A DNA stretch of 64,000 nucleotides from the NCBI RefSeq assembly GCF_001425865.1, contig NZ_LMDS01000001.1, forward strand, positions 350,805-414,804, in the 5' to 3' direction. The notes under the pieces are model-generated. The model ran no database searches, was not told the origin of the DNA, and saw only the letters and a list, made by a program, of their open reading frames with translations. The translations under genes were made by a program, and so were the position numbers. Each line of letters begins with the position of its first letter. Within the stretch, counting starts at the first letter, position 1. The DNA is from Rhizobacter sp. Root404. Its GTDB lineage: Bacteria; Pseudomonadota; Gammaproteobacteria; Burkholderiales; Burkholderiaceae_C. Below are positions 10,663 through 19,947 of this stretch, in pieces.

Positions 10663-12660
10663 ATGCACTATTTCGTCACCGGCGCGACCGGCTTCATCGG
10701 CAAGCGCCTGGTCAAGACCTTGCTCGAGCGGCGCGGCGCGACCGTCTCCTTCCTGCTGCGTCCGGAAAGCGAAGGCAAGGTCGCGGGGCTGCTCGAGTAC
10801 TGGGGCACCACCAAGGCGAAGGCGGTTCCGGTCTACGGCGACCTGACGGCCAAGAAGCTCGGCGTCGCCGCCGACGACATCAAGAGGCTCAAGGGCAAGG
10901 TCGATCACGTCTATCACCTGGCGGCGGTCTACGACCTGTCGGCGGACGAAGCGTCGCAGGTCAAGGTCAACATCGAGGGCACGCGCAACGCGGTCGAGTT
11001 CGCGAAGGCGATCGATGCCGGCCACCTGCACCACGTGAGCTCGATCGCCGCGGCCGGCATGTACGAGGGCGTGTTCCGCGAGGACATGTTCGACGAGGCC
11101 GAAGGCCTGGACCATCCGTACTTCATGACCAAGCACGAGAGCGAGAAGATCGTGCGCAAGGAATCGAAGGTGCCGTGGACGGTGTACCGCCCGGCGCTGG
11201 TCGTCGGCGACTCGACGACCGGCGAGATGGACAAGATCGACGGCCCGTACTACTTCTTCAAGCTGATCCAGCGCATGCGCCAGATCCTGCCGCCGTGGAT
11301 GCCGAGCGTCGGTCTGGAGGGCGGGCGCATCAACATCGTGCCGGTCGACTTCGTCGTCGCCTCGCTCGACCACATCAGCCACAGCAAGGCCGAGCTGAAC
11401 AAGAAGTGCTTCCACCTGGTCGACCCGAAGGGGTACCGCGTCGGCGACGTGCTCGACATCTTCAGCAAGGCCGCCCACGCGCCGAAGATGAACCTGTTCA
11501 TCAACGCCGCGCTGCTCGGCTTCATCCCGAAGAGCGTCAAGAAGGGAATGATGGCGCTGGCGCCGGTACGCCGGGTGCGCGCTGCGGTCATGAAGGACCT
11601 CGGCCTGCCCGACGACATGATGACCTTCATCAACTTCCCGACCCGCTACGACTGCCGCGAGACGCTGGCGGCGCTGAAGGGCTCGGGCATCGAGTGCCCG
11701 AACCTGCACGACTACGCGTGGCGGCTGTGGGACTACTGGGAGCGTCACCTCGATCCGGCGCTGCTGATCGACAAGTCGCTGCGCGGCACGGTCGGCGGCA
11801 AGGTGGTGCTGGTGACCGGCGGCTCGTCGGGCATCGGCCTGGCAGCGGCGGTCAAGTTCGCGAAGGCCGGCGCGATCACGATCATCTGCGCTCGCGATGC
11901 CGCCAAGCTCGAGGAGGCCCGCCGGGAGATCCTCGCCGAGGCCGGCAAGGACGCGATCGTGCACGTCTACTCGGCCGACATCGCCGACGAGGCGAGCTGC
12001 AAGGCCTTCGTCGCGCAGCTGCAAGCCGACCACGGCGGCGTCGACTTCCTGATCAACAACGCCGGGCGCTCGATTCGCCGCGCGATCGAGGCCAGCTACG
12101 ACCGCTTCCACGACTACGAGCGCACGATGCAGCTGAACTACTTCGGCTCGCTGCGCATCACGACCGGCCTGCTGCCCGGCATGGTCGCGAAGAAGCGAGG
12201 CCACATCGTCAACATCAGCTCGATCAGCGTGCTGGTGAACGCACCGCGCTTCTCCGCCTATGTCGCGTCGAAGGCCGCGCTCGACGCGTGGACCAGCTGC
12301 GCCGCCAGCGAGTTCGCCGACCAGGGCATCACGTTCACCACGGTCAACATGCCGCTGGTGCGCACCCCGATGACCGCGCCGACCAAGATCTACGACAACA
12401 TGCCGCTGCTGTCGACCGACGAGGCGTCGGACCTGATCGTGCAGGCCTGCGTCGACAAGCCGGTGCGCGTGGCCACGCGCCTGGGCATCTCGGTCGAGCT
12501 GCTGCACGCGGCGGTGCCGCGGATCACTCAGATCCTGATGAACACGACCTTCCGGATGTTCCCGGACAGCGCCGCGGCCAAGGGCGAGAAGGGCGGAAAA
12601 GCCACGCTGTCACCCGAGGCCATGGCGATGGCCGAGATGATGCGCGGCATCCACTTCTGA
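10663..12660 (+). CDS. Two-domain SDR protein, probable fatty acyl-CoA reductase
   Basis: The 665-residue protein fuses two Rossmann-fold reductases. The N-terminal extended-SDR half begins with the NADP-binding TGATGFIG (residues 6-13) and has YFMTK as its Tyr-x-x-x-Lys pair. The C-terminal classical SDR half has TGGSSGIG near residue 384, then NNAG and YVASK. The length and order match Marinobacter-type fatty acyl-CoA reductases of about 660 residues, which reduce fatty acyl-CoA through the aldehyde to a fatty alcohol. Other multidomain SDR proteins share this layout, so the substrate is inferred. It is divergent from the phasin gene. Confidence 0.8.
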   Translation: MHYFVTGATGFIGKRLVKTLLERRGATVSFLLRPESEGKVAGLLEYWGTTKAKAVPVYGDLTAKKLGVAADDIKRLKGKVDHVYHLAAVYDLSADEASQVKVNIEGTRNAVEFAKAIDAGHLHHVSSIAAAGMYEGVFREDMFDEAEGLDHPYFMTKHESEKIVRKESKVPWTVYRPALVVGDSTTGEMDKIDGPYYFFKLIQRMRQILPPWMPSVGLEGGRINIVPVDFVVASLDHISHSKAELNKKCFHLVDPKGYRVGDVLDIFSKAAHAPKMNLFINAALLGFIPKSVKKGMMALAPVRRVRAAVMKDLGLPDDMMTFINFPTRYDCRETLAALKGSGIECPNLHDYAWRLWDYWERHLDPALLIDKSLRGTVGGKVVLVTGGSSGIGLAAAVKFAKAGAITIICARDAAKLEEARREILAEAGKDAIVHVYSADIADEASCKAFVAQLQADHGGVDFLINNAGRSIRRAIEASYDRFHDYERTMQLNYFGSLRITTGLLPGMVAKKRGHIVNISSISVLVNAPRFSAYVASKAALDAWTSCAASEFADQGITFTTVNMPLVRTPMTAPTKIYDNMPLLSTDEASDLIVQACVDKPVRVATRLGISVELLHAAVPRITQILMNTTFRMFPDSAAAKGEKGGKATLSPEAMAMAEMMRGIHF

Positions 12661-13287
12661 TCAGGGTTTCGCGGCGCGGACCATCGTCGCGGCTTCGGCC
12701 GCGACCTTCTCGATCAGTGTGGAGATCGTCTGCGCGTGGCCCTGCGGGGTGTCGGCGTTCGACGGGATGTCGACGCCGAGATCGCGGGTCGCCAGCACCT
12801 TGGCCGGCGTGCCGGCGCCGCTGAGCGTGATGCGCGCCCTGGCCTGCAGCTGCTGGCCGCTGCGCAGGTAGTCCATCGGCACCATGTTGACCTGCAGCGC
12901 CAGCGCCGGCACATGGTCGCCGCAGGTGGTGTCGCACATCGTCCAGCCCGGCAGCTGCTGGCGCAGCGCCGAGGAGAACTCGCGCGATACGCCGATCTCG
13001 ATGCGCTCGGCCCAGTAGGTGTTCGGCCACTCGGCCAGCGTCGCCGGGTCGGCGCGGTAGCGCACCCGGCGCGCGACCAGGTACTCGGGGATCGCGATCC
13101 GGCGCACCGCGATCAGCGCCGCAGCGGCCGACGCCGCCGGCGCAGCCGGTGCGGCGCTGCCCGCGGGCATCACCACCGGCGGCAGCGTCAGCAGCATCGG
13201 GGCGGGCGAGGGCGACGCGCAGGCGGCGAGCAGGGCAGCGAGCGAGGCGGCCAGCGCGATCGGCGCGAGTTGGTGCAGGAGTTTCAT
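12661..13287 (-). CDS. PqiC-type ABC transporter auxiliary lipoprotein
   Basis: The 208-residue protein has a lipoprotein signal peptide ending in the lipobox LLAAC, with the lipidated cysteine at about residue 23. A proline- and alanine-rich linker follows, and then an ABC-type transport auxiliary lipoprotein domain containing IAIPEYLVARRVRYR. Such lipoproteins sit in the outer membrane and accept or dock MCE transport complexes. Its ATG overlaps the stop of the MCE gene, and it is the last gene of the four-gene operon. It converges on the reductase gene with no intervening base. Confidence 0.86.
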   Translation of the reverse strand: MKLLHQLAPIALAASLAALLAACASPSPAPMLLTLPPVVMPAGSAAPAAPAASAAAALIAVRRIAIPEYLVARRVRYRADPATLAEWPNTYWAERIEIGVSREFSSALRQQLPGWTMCDTTCGDHVPALALQVNMVPMDYLRSGQQLQARARITLSGAGTPAKVLATRDLGVDIPSNADTPQGHAQTISTLIEKVAAEAATMVRAAKP

Positions 13288-14270
13288 TCGCGTTTGTTCC
13301 CGAAGATGACGGCGTTCGGCTTCTCTTCCAGCAGTTCGCTCCAGTCGCGCAGGCCGCGCGCGGCCTGCGACAGGTCGCGCAGTGCGGCGTCGAGATCGGC
13401 GCGCAGCGCGGCGTCCGGCGCGGTCATCTCGGCGACGCGGTTCATCGCGACCTTGGCCGATTCCGCCGCCTCGCGCGTGCCGGCCAGCGTGCGCTGCAGG
13501 TCGGGCTGCGCGGCGATCACGGTCTGCTTGGTCGCATCCGACAGCTGCGTGATCGAGGCCAGCGTGGCCGCCGAATTGACCTGCACCTGCTTGATCGCCT
13601 CGCTTGCGACCCGCAGCGTCTCGCGCGATGCGTTGCCCGCCTGCCCGACCTCGTTCGAGGCGCTGGCCAGCACCTTCTGCGTGCCGTCGAGGGTGCGCTG
13701 CACCGAGGTCAGCGTGCCGCGCAGCTCCTTGACGGTGTCGCGGATCTCCTGCACCGTGTCGGCCAGCGGCAGCTCGGCGACCTGGTCGAACAGCGCGCCG
13801 AAGCGCTCGGCCAGCGCCGGAATCTCGGGGCGGGTGCCGCCGCCGATCAGTGTCGCGGGCGTGTTCGGCACGAAGTCGAGCTCGATCGACTTCTGCCCCG
13901 TGACGAAGCTCTGCGCCACCAGCCGCGCGCGCAGGCCGCGCTGCACCAGCGTCGGCAGGTCGACCGGCGCGCCCTTGTCGGCGCCGCTGAAATGCAGCGC
14001 GTCGGTGCGCAACCGGATGCGCACCGGCACCAGCGCCTTCAGCGTCGCGCTGTCGACCTGGATGTCGATGTTCTCGACCTGGCCGATCGACACGCCGCGA
14101 AACCCGACCGGCGCGCCGACGTAGAGCCCGGTGACGTTGCCCTTGTAATAGATCATCGCCTCCTGCTGCTTCTTGAACAGGTCGTTGCCGCTCAGCCAGA
14201 GCACGCCGATCACGACCATCGCGAGCGCGGCGATCACGAAGGCACCGATCAACAGGGCGTTGCGTTTCAT
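13284..14270 (-). CDS. MCE-domain (MlaD-family) periplasmic substrate-binding protein
   Basis: The 328-residue protein has an N-terminal membrane anchor at residues 5-28 and an MCE domain at about residues 38-115, with the family's typical [16 protein letters not shown] long helical region follows. MCE proteins form hexameric rings or tubes that carry phospholipids across the periplasm. With the neighbouring permease, ATPase and lipoprotein this forms a complete MCE/ABC lipid transporter. The lack of mlaB and mlaC homologues next to it, and the presence of a PqiC-type lipoprotein, indicate a paralogue rather than the main Mla system. Confidence 0.93.
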   Translation of the reverse strand: MKRNALLIGAFVIAALAMVVIGVLWLSGNDLFKKQQEAMIYYKGNVTGLYVGAPVGFRGVSIGQVENIDIQVDSATLKALVPVRIRLRTDALHFSGADKGAPVDLPTLVQRGLRARLVAQSFVTGQKSIELDFVPNTPATLIGGGTRPEIPALAERFGALFDQVAELPLADTVQEIRDTVKELRGTLTSVQRTLDGTQKVLASASNEVGQAGNASRETLRVASEAIKQVQVNSAATLASITQLSDATKQTVIAAQPDLQRTLAGTREAAESAKVAMNRVAEMTAPDAALRADLDAALRDLSQAARGLRDWSELLEEKPNAVIFGNKRE

Positions 14271-15058
14271 GGGGTGGCGGCCGAAGGCATGGTTGCGGAT
14301 GGTACGGGCGGCGGCGGCTCCTCGCGGGCGAGGAAGGCGCGCACGGTCGGGTGGGTGGCGGTGTCGCGCAGCGCGCGCGGCGAGCCGTGCGCGATCGGCG
14401 ACTTGCTCTCGGCGTCGAGAAAGATGCCGTCGTCGGCGATCGCGAACAGGCTGGGCAGCTCGTGGCTGACGAACACCACGGCCGCGCCGGTGCGCTCGCG
14501 GATCATCAGCACCAGGTCGTCCAGCCGCTTCGAGCTGATCGGGTCGAGGCCGGCGGACGGCTCGTCGAGGAAGATCAGCGGCGGCTCGGTCGCGATCGCG
14601 CGGGCGAGGCCCGCGCGCTTCTTCATGCCGCCCGACAGGTCGGACGGGAAGAAGTCGGCGAACTTGGCCAAGTCGACCCACTCGAGCACCTCGCGGGCGC
14701 GCGTCTCGCGCTGCGCCTCGTCGAGCTTTCCGGCCTGCTCCAGCGGCAGGCAGACGTTTTCGAGGATCGTCATCGACGACCACAGCGCCGCGCTCTGGAA
14801 CAGCATGCCGAAGCCGGTGCGAAGCTCCGCCTGGCCGGCCTCGTCGGCAGCCCAGTAGTCGACGCCGTTGTAGGTGATCGTGCCCTGGGCCGGCGGCAGC
14901 AGGCCGACCAGGTGCTTGAGCAGCGTGCTCTTGCCGCAGCCGCTGCCACCCATGATCGCGAAGATCGTGCCGGGCTCGACCTCGAAGTTGATGCCGGTCT
15001 GGATCAGCCGCTCGCCGAAGCGCATCTCGAGGTTGCTGACCGAGAGCAGGGCCGTCAT
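14267..15058 (-). CDS. MlaF-like ABC transporter ATP-binding protein
   Basis: The 263-residue ATPase has Walker A at residues 37-45 (GGSGCGKST), the signature LSGGM at 141-145 and Walker B LIFLDEP at 161-167. It powers lipid movement by the MCE complex encoded around it. The start lies 3 bases after the permease stop and its stop overlaps the MCE gene start. A proline-rich tail after residue 245 is not part of the ATPase fold. Confidence 0.94.
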   Translation of the reverse strand: MTALLSVSNLEMRFGERLIQTGINFEVEPGTIFAIMGGSGCGKSTLLKHLVGLLPPAQGTITYNGVDYWAADEAGQAELRTGFGMLFQSAALWSSMTILENVCLPLEQAGKLDEAQRETRAREVLEWVDLAKFADFFPSDLSGGMKKRAGLARAIATEPPLIFLDEPSAGLDPISSKRLDDLVLMIRERTGAAVVFVSHELPSLFAIADDGIFLDAESKSPIAHGSPRALRDTATHPTVRAFLAREEPPPPVPSATMPSAATP

Positions 15059-15061
15059 CGC

Positions 15062-15826
15062 TCAGATCCCCAGCGCGTTCGCGCAGACCGCGAACACCGC
15101 GTCGAGCACGATGATGCCGACGATGCTGATGACGACCGCGTTGGTCGTCGCCACGCCCACGCCCTCGGCATTGCGTTCGGCGTACAGGCCGCAATAGCTG
15201 CCGACCATGCCGATCAGCGCGCCGAACACGAACGACTTGGAGAAACCCAGGCCGAGGTGCGACCAGTCGAGCGCGTCGAGCGTGCGGTCGAGGTAGGCGG
15301 CCGGCGAGATGCCCAACATGCCGCCCGCCACCACCATGCCGCCGATCAGCCCGGTGACGCAGCCGTAGACGTACAGCAGCGGCATCATCAGCAGCAGCGA
15401 GGTGACCCGCGGCAGCACCAGGAAGTTGACCGCGTTGATGCCGAGCACCTCGAGCGCGTCGACCTCCTCGTTGGCCTGCATCGTCGCCAGCTCGGCGGCG
15501 AACGCCGCGCCGGTGCGGCCGGCCATCACGACCGCGGTGATGATCGCGGCCATCTCGCGCGCCACCGCGATGCCCACCAGGTCGGCCACGTAGATGCCGG
15601 CGCCGAACTTGACCAGCTGCACCGCGCCGACGAAGGCCAGGATCGCGCCGACCAGCACGTTGACGACGGTGACGATCGGCACCGCGCGGGCGCTGCAGTC
15701 GGCCATCACGCGGCCCAGGTCCTTCAGCCGGAACTGCCAGCCGCCGCGCAACGCTTCGAATGCCGCGATCAGCACCTGCCCGAGAAAGGCAATGGGGCGG
15801 ACGGGGAGGAGCGTGGTGAGGTGCAT
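15062..15826 (-). CDS. MlaE-family ABC transporter permease
   Basis: The 254-residue membrane protein matches the MlaE/YrbE permease family. It contains the family segments GMVGSYCGL and [20 protein letters not shown], about five hydrophobic spans and the usual length. It is the first gene of the four-gene MCE operon and is divergent from argB, with a 111-base region between them. It forms the inner-membrane channel of a phospholipid transporter; transport direction cannot be read from the sequence. Confidence 0.94.
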   Translation of the reverse strand: MHLTTLLPVRPIAFLGQVLIAAFEALRGGWQFRLKDLGRVMADCSARAVPIVTVVNVLVGAILAFVGAVQLVKFGAGIYVADLVGIAVAREMAAIITAVVMAGRTGAAFAAELATMQANEEVDALEVLGINAVNFLVLPRVTSLLLMMPLLYVYGCVTGLIGGMVVAGGMLGISPAAYLDRTLDALDWSHLGLGFSKSFVFGALIGMVGSYCGLYAERNAEGVGVATTNAVVISIVGIIVLDAVFAVCANALGI

Positions 15827-15901
15827 GGAGTGAGCGCGATTGTGCCGTCAAGCTCGCGCGCGCGCATCATTTCGTTAGCAGTCGTCACCGACCCCGGCCC
15901 C

Positions 15902-15907
15902 TACAAT
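15902..15907 (+). promoter_or_regulatory. Predicted -10 element of the argB transcript
   Basis: TACAAT lies 30 bases before the argB ATG in the divergent region between the MCE operon and argB. The -35 region is not convincing. Confidence 0.4.
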
Positions 15908-15937
15908 CGATTTTCATTTCGCCCTGCCGAGCCGACC

Positions 15938-16873
15938 ATGACTTCCGACGCGCCGAAAACCGCTCCCGCCAGCCCTGCGGACGCCCCCGACCTGTCCCAC
16001 ATCTCGCCGCGCGACAAGGCCGAGATCCTGGCGCAGGCGCTCCCGTACATCCGCAAGTTCCACGGCAAGACCATCGTGATCAAGTACGGCGGCAACGCGA
16101 TGACCGACCCGGCGCTGCAGCAGGACTTCGCCGAGGACGTGGTGCTGCTCAAGCTCGTCGGGCTGAACCCCGTCGTCGTGCACGGCGGCGGCCCGCAGAT
16201 CGAGGAGGCGCTGGCCAAGGTCGGCAAGAAGGGCACGTTCATTCAGGGCATGCGCGTGACGGACGACGAGACGATGGAAGTCGTCGAGTGGGTGCTGGCC
16301 GGCCAGGTGCAGCAGGACATCGTCGGGCTGATCAACGTCGCCGGCGGCAAGGCCGTCGGGCTGACCGGGCGCGACGGCGGGCTGATCCGCGCGCGCAAGC
16401 TGAAGATGGTCGACCTGAAGGACCCGAACAAGGTGCACGACATGGGCAATGTCGGCGAGATCGAGTCGATCGACCCGAGCGTCGTCAAGGCGCTGCAGGA
16501 CGACCAGTTCATCCCGGTGATCTCGCCGCTCGGTTTCGGCGCCGACAACGAGAACTACAACATCAATGCCGACGTGGTCGCGGGCAAGCTGGCCGAGGTG
16601 CTGAAGGCCGAGAAGCTGATCATGCTGACGAACATTCCCGGCGTGCTCGACAAGTCCGGCAAGCTGCTGACCAACCTGAGTGCGCGCGAGATCGACGAGC
16701 TGTTCGCCGACGGCACGATCAGCGGCGGCATGATGCCCAAGATCGACTCCGCGCTCGCTGCCGCGAAGAACGGCGTCAACACCGTCCACGTGATCGACGG
16801 CCGGGTGCCGCACGCGATGCTGCTGGAGGTGCTGACCGAGCAGGCCTACGGCACCATGATCCGTTCCCACTGA
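15938..16873 (+). CDS. argB: Acetylglutamate kinase
   Basis: The 311-residue protein phosphorylates N-acetylglutamate, the second step of arginine synthesis. Visible motifs are [14 protein letters not shown], the glycine-rich [10 protein letters not shown], and the C-terminal [18 protein letters not shown] that binds substrate and ATP. The N-terminal extension of about 30 residues is typical of the hexameric, arginine-inhibited enzymes. The start at 15938 gives the usual betaproteobacterial length. argJ lies 28 kb away at 44371, so the arginine genes are scattered. Confidence 0.97.
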   Translation: MTSDAPKTAPASPADAPDLSHISPRDKAEILAQALPYIRKFHGKTIVIKYGGNAMTDPALQQDFAEDVVLLKLVGLNPVVVHGGGPQIEEALAKVGKKGTFIQGMRVTDDETMEVVEWVLAGQVQQDIVGLINVAGGKAVGLTGRDGGLIRARKLKMVDLKDPNKVHDMGNVGEIESIDPSVVKALQDDQFIPVISPLGFGADNENYNINADVVAGKLAEVLKAEKLIMLTNIPGVLDKSGKLLTNLSAREIDELFADGTISGGMMPKIDSALAAAKNGVNTVHVIDGRVPHAMLLEVLTEQAYGTMIRSH

Positions 16874-16877
16874 CGTC

Positions 16878-17783
16878 TTGACCTCCGACCGCTCGACCGC
16901 GGCGCTGTTCGCCGCCTGCGCGGCCGGGGCGCTGTGGGGCACCGGCGCGCTCGTCGTCAACCTGCTGATCGCGCGGCACGGCTTCAGCCCCCAGACGATC
17001 TCGTTCTGGCGCTTCGTCGTCGGCAGCGTCGTGCTGCTGGCGGTGTTCGGGCGGCCGGCGCTGTGGCGCGCGGTGCGGCCTCAGATCGGCCTGGTGATCG
17101 CTTCGGGTGCCTGCATGGCGCTGTACGTGCTGTGCTGGTTCCTCGGCATCGAGCGGATCGGGGCGTCGATCCCGACGCTGATTTCGCTGTGCCTCGCGCC
17201 GGTACTGGTGACTGCGGTTGCGGTGGCGCGCGGTCAGGAGCGGCTGGATGGATCGCTGCTCGCGGTGCTGACGGCGGCGCTGTCGGGCACCGCGCTGATC
17301 GTCACGCGGCACGGCGGCACGAGCGAGGCGCTGCCGTGGGCCACGATGCTCGCCGGCGTCGGCTTCTCGATCGCGTCGGCGATGCTCTACGCGGCGTTCA
17401 CGCTGGTCAGCGGGCGCATGTCGCAGACCCTGGGCGCCGGGCCGATGACGACCTGCCTGACAGTCATCGCGGCCGTCGTGATGGGGTTGTCAGGGCTGTA
17501 CCGGCCGTTGGCCTGGCCGGCCGAGGTCGCGCCCGAAGCCTGGTTGCTCTACCTCGGCGTCGTCACCGCGGCGCTGGCGCTGCTCGCGTTCAGCTGGGGC
17601 GCGGCCCGGCTGACGCCGACCGCGCTGACGGTCGCGACGCTGGTCGAACCGCTGACGGCGGTCGCCCTGTCGGCGCTGCTCCTCGGCGAGCACCTGAGCG
17701 CCGGGCAGTGGCTCGGCGGCGCGCTGCTGATGGGCAGCATCTGGGGATTGAGCGCGCGCGGCTCGCGGCAGGTGGCGGCATGA
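16878..17783 (+). CDS. EamA/DMT-family transporter
   Basis: The 301-residue protein has about ten hydrophobic segments in two EamA halves of the drug/metabolite transporter superfamily. Typical motifs are GALWGTGALVVN in the first half and TLVEPLTAVALSALLLGE in the second. The likely start is TTG at 16878, since no ATG or GTG gives the full first span. It lies 4 bases after argB and its stop overlaps the HAD gene start as ATGA. Substrates of such exporters are usually amino acids or nucleobase-like metabolites, but none can be assigned. Confidence 0.87.
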   Translation: MTSDRSTAALFAACAAGALWGTGALVVNLLIARHGFSPQTISFWRFVVGSVVLLAVFGRPALWRAVRPQIGLVIASGACMALYVLCWFLGIERIGASIPTLISLCLAPVLVTAVAVARGQERLDGSLLAVLTAALSGTALIVTRHGGTSEALPWATMLAGVGFSIASAMLYAAFTLVSGRMSQTLGAGPMTTCLTVIAAVVMGLSGLYRPLAWPAEVAPEAWLLYLGVVTAALALLAFSWGAARLTPTALTVATLVEPLTAVALSALLLGEHLSAGQWLGGALLMGSIWGLSARGSRQVAA

Positions 17784-18532
17784 AGCGCCACGCTGCCCGT
17801 CCGCGCACCCGCGTCTGGTTGTTCGACCTCGACAACACGCTGCACGACGCCAGCCACGCGGCATTCGGCCAGACCAGCCTGGCGATGAACGAGTACATGG
17901 TCGGCCACCTCGGCCTGGCGCCGGCCGAGGCCGCGCGCCTGCGCCAGCACTACTGGAGCCGCTACGGCGCGACGCTGCTGGGGCTGGTGCGCCACCACGG
18001 CGTCCAGGCCGCGCACTTTCTCGAGGCCACGCACCGCCATCCCGGGCTCGAGCAGCGCCTGCGCACCAGCCTGCACGACCGCGCCGCGCTGGCCCGGCTG
18101 CCTGGGCGCCGCTACGTCCTGACGAACGCGCCGCGCGACTACACGATGCGCGTGCTCGACACGCTGCGGCTGACGCCGCTCTTCGACGGCGTCATCAGCA
18201 TCGAGGACATGTCGATGTTCGGCCAGCTGCGCCCCAAGCCCGACGCGCGCCTGTTCAGGCACATCGCGGTGCGGCTGCGCGTACGGCCGGTCGACTGCGT
18301 GCTGGTCGAGGACATGCTCGAGAACCAGAAGGCCGCGCGCAGCGTCGGCATGCAGACCGCCTGGATGCGCCGTTACCTCGAGGGGCGCTACCGCGGGCAC
18401 CTGCGGGGCGGCGCCAGCAGCGGTTCCAACGCCGGTTTCAAGCCCCGCGAAGTTGGTGTTCACCCTTGCCCGAGCCCGCGGTATGTGTGTGCCAAAATTC
18501 GCTCGCTGCAACAGTTGCTCACGCTCGGATGA
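17780..18532 (+). CDS. HAD-superfamily hydrolase, probable pyrimidine 5'-nucleotidase
   Basis: The 250-residue protein has HAD motif I as FDLDNTLHDA (catalytic D16 and D18), motif II as YVLTNAP, and motif III/IV around KPDARLF and CVLVEDMLEN. The sequence resembles the yeast Sdt1-like pyrimidine 5'-nucleotidase subfamily often found before slmA in Burkholderiales. It dephosphorylates nucleoside monophosphates or related small phosphates in the cytoplasm. Both ends overlap neighbours, with EamA upstream and slmA downstream. The last 35 residues are low in conservation signals. Confidence 0.85.
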   Translation: MKRHAARPRTRVWLFDLDNTLHDASHAAFGQTSLAMNEYMVGHLGLAPAEAARLRQHYWSRYGATLLGLVRHHGVQAAHFLEATHRHPGLEQRLRTSLHDRAALARLPGRRYVLTNAPRDYTMRVLDTLRLTPLFDGVISIEDMSMFGQLRPKPDARLFRHIAVRLRVRPVDCVLVEDMLENQKAARSVGMQTAWMRRYLEGRYRGHLRGGASSGSNAGFKPREVGVHPCPSPRYVCAKIRSLQQLLTLG

Positions 18533-19212
18533 CTTCCAACTCAGACACCGGCGAGCCCGAACCCGCGGAACCGACAGACGGCGTTGCAGCGGCCGAGGTG
18601 TCGCCCGTTGTCGTCGCCTTGGCGCCGGTCCGCAAGCGGCCCAAGCCCGGCGAACGCCGCGTGCAGATCCTGCAGACGCTGGCGAACATGCTCGAGCAGC
18701 CGGGTGCCGACCGCATCACCACCGCGGCGCTTGCGGCCCGGCTCGATGTCTCGGAGGCGGCGCTCTACCGTCACTTCGCCAGCAAGGCGCAGATGTTCGA
18801 GGGCCTGATCGAGTTCATCGAGCAGAGCGTGTTCACGCTGATCAACCAGATCCACGAGCGCGAGACCGTCGCGCTGGTGCAGGCGCAGAAGATGCTGACC
18901 GTGCTGCTGCAGTTCGCCGAGAAGAACCCGGGCATGGCGCGGGTGATGGTCGGTGACGCGCTGGTGTTCGAGAACGAGCGGCTGCTGGCGCGCATGAACC
19001 AGTTCTTCGACCGCTTCGAGTCGCAGCTGCGGCAGAGCCTGCGCGGCATGGCCGATGCGTCCGGCTCGGCGACGCCGACCGTCGACGCGAACGCGCAGGC
19101 CTCGGTGCTGAAGGCCTTCGCGGTCGGGCGGTTGCAGCTGTTCGCGCGCTCCGGCTTCAAGCGCAGCCCGACCGAGCACCTGGACACCGCGCTGCGGATG
19201 CTGGCCTCCTGA
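18529..19212 (+). CDS. slmA: Nucleoid occlusion factor SlmA (TetR family)
   Basis: The 227-residue protein has a TetR-type helix-turn-helix (ITTAALAARLDVSEAALYRHFASK), followed by the SlmA-specific helical domain with KNPGMARVMVGDALVFENERL. SlmA binds specific chromosomal sites and blocks FtsZ assembly over the nucleoid. The start codon overlaps the HAD gene stop by 3 bases. The disordered N-terminal extension of about 35 residues, rich in Glu, Pro and Ala, is longer than in E. coli. Confidence 0.92.
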   Translation: MTSNSDTGEPEPAEPTDGVAAAEVSPVVVALAPVRKRPKPGERRVQILQTLANMLEQPGADRITTAALAARLDVSEAALYRHFASKAQMFEGLIEFIEQSVFTLINQIHERETVALVQAQKMLTVLLQFAEKNPGMARVMVGDALVFENERLLARMNQFFDRFESQLRQSLRGMADASGSATPTVDANAQASVLKAFAVGRLQLFARSGFKRSPTEHLDTALRMLAS

Positions 19213-19223
19213 GCGACGCGGCG

Positions 19224-19913
19224 ATGGACCGGGTGGCGACCGTCACGCTGAAAGTCTCCGGCCAGACGCTGCTGCTGCTGCCGGAGAAAGTGGTCTTCCT
19301 GCCCGAGTGCGACACGCTGCTCGTCGCCGACGCCCACATCGGCAAGGCCACCAGCTTCCGCCAGCTCGGCGTGCCGGTGCCGGCCGGCACCACCGGCGAG
19401 ACGCTGAGCGTGCTGACCCGGCTGATCCAGCGGCTCGACGCGAAGCGGGTGGTGTTCCTCGGCGACTTCCTGCACTCGGCGCGCTCGCTCGCGCCGGACA
19501 CGCTCGCCACCGTGCGACGCTGGCGCGAGCTGCACGGCCCGGTCGAGATGACGCTGGTGCGCGGCAACCACGACGACCGCGCCGGCGATCCGCCGGCCGT
19601 GCTCGACATCCAGCCCTTCGACGAGCCGGTCGCGCTGCGCGGCCTCGCGCTCGCCCACCACCCGCGCCCGATGGCAGGCGCCTACGTGCTCGCCGGGCAC
19701 TTGCATCCCTGCGTCAGCGTCGGCGGGCGGGCGCACGACTGGCACCGACTGCCATGCTTCTGGTTCTCCGACCGGGTCGGCGTGCTGCCGGCGTTCGGCG
19801 CCTTCACCGGCATGCAGGCGATCCGGCCGCGGCCGGGCGAGCGCGTCTACGCGGCGGCGCCCGACCGGGTCTTCGAGCTGCAACCGCGGCCGAAGCTCGT
19901 CGGCCGACTCTGA
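19224..19913 (+). CDS. PdeM-like metallophosphoesterase (ligase-associated DNA damage response type)
   Basis: The 229-residue protein carries calcineurin-like metallophosphoesterase motifs: DAHIGK, GDFLHS, GNHDDR and GHLHP. The family is PdeM, a DNA endonuclease or phosphodiesterase usually encoded with an ATP-dependent DNA ligase, an Lhr helicase and a metallo-beta-lactamase exonuclease. None of those partners is near it here, so the gene is either an orphan or has partners elsewhere. It starts 11 bases after slmA. Confidence 0.85.
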   Translation: MDRVATVTLKVSGQTLLLLPEKVVFLPECDTLLVADAHIGKATSFRQLGVPVPAGTTGETLSVLTRLIQRLDAKRVVFLGDFLHSARSLAPDTLATVRRWRELHGPVEMTLVRGNHDDRAGDPPAVLDIQPFDEPVALRGLALAHHPRPMAGAYVLAGHLHPCVSVGGRAHDWHRLPCFWFSDRVGVLPAFGAFTGMQAIRPRPGERVYAAAPDRVFELQPRPKLVGRL

Positions 19914-19933
19914 CCCAGCGGCGGGCGCGCCGC

Positions 19934-19939
19934 TAAACT
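19934..19939 (+). promoter_or_regulatory. Predicted -10 element before the DUF815 ATPase gene
   Basis: TAAACT lies 8 bases before the ATG at 19948 in the short gap after pdeM. The spacing again suggests a leaderless message, and no Shine-Dalgarno sequence is present. Confidence 0.35.
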
Positions 19940-19947
19940 GCCGCCGC

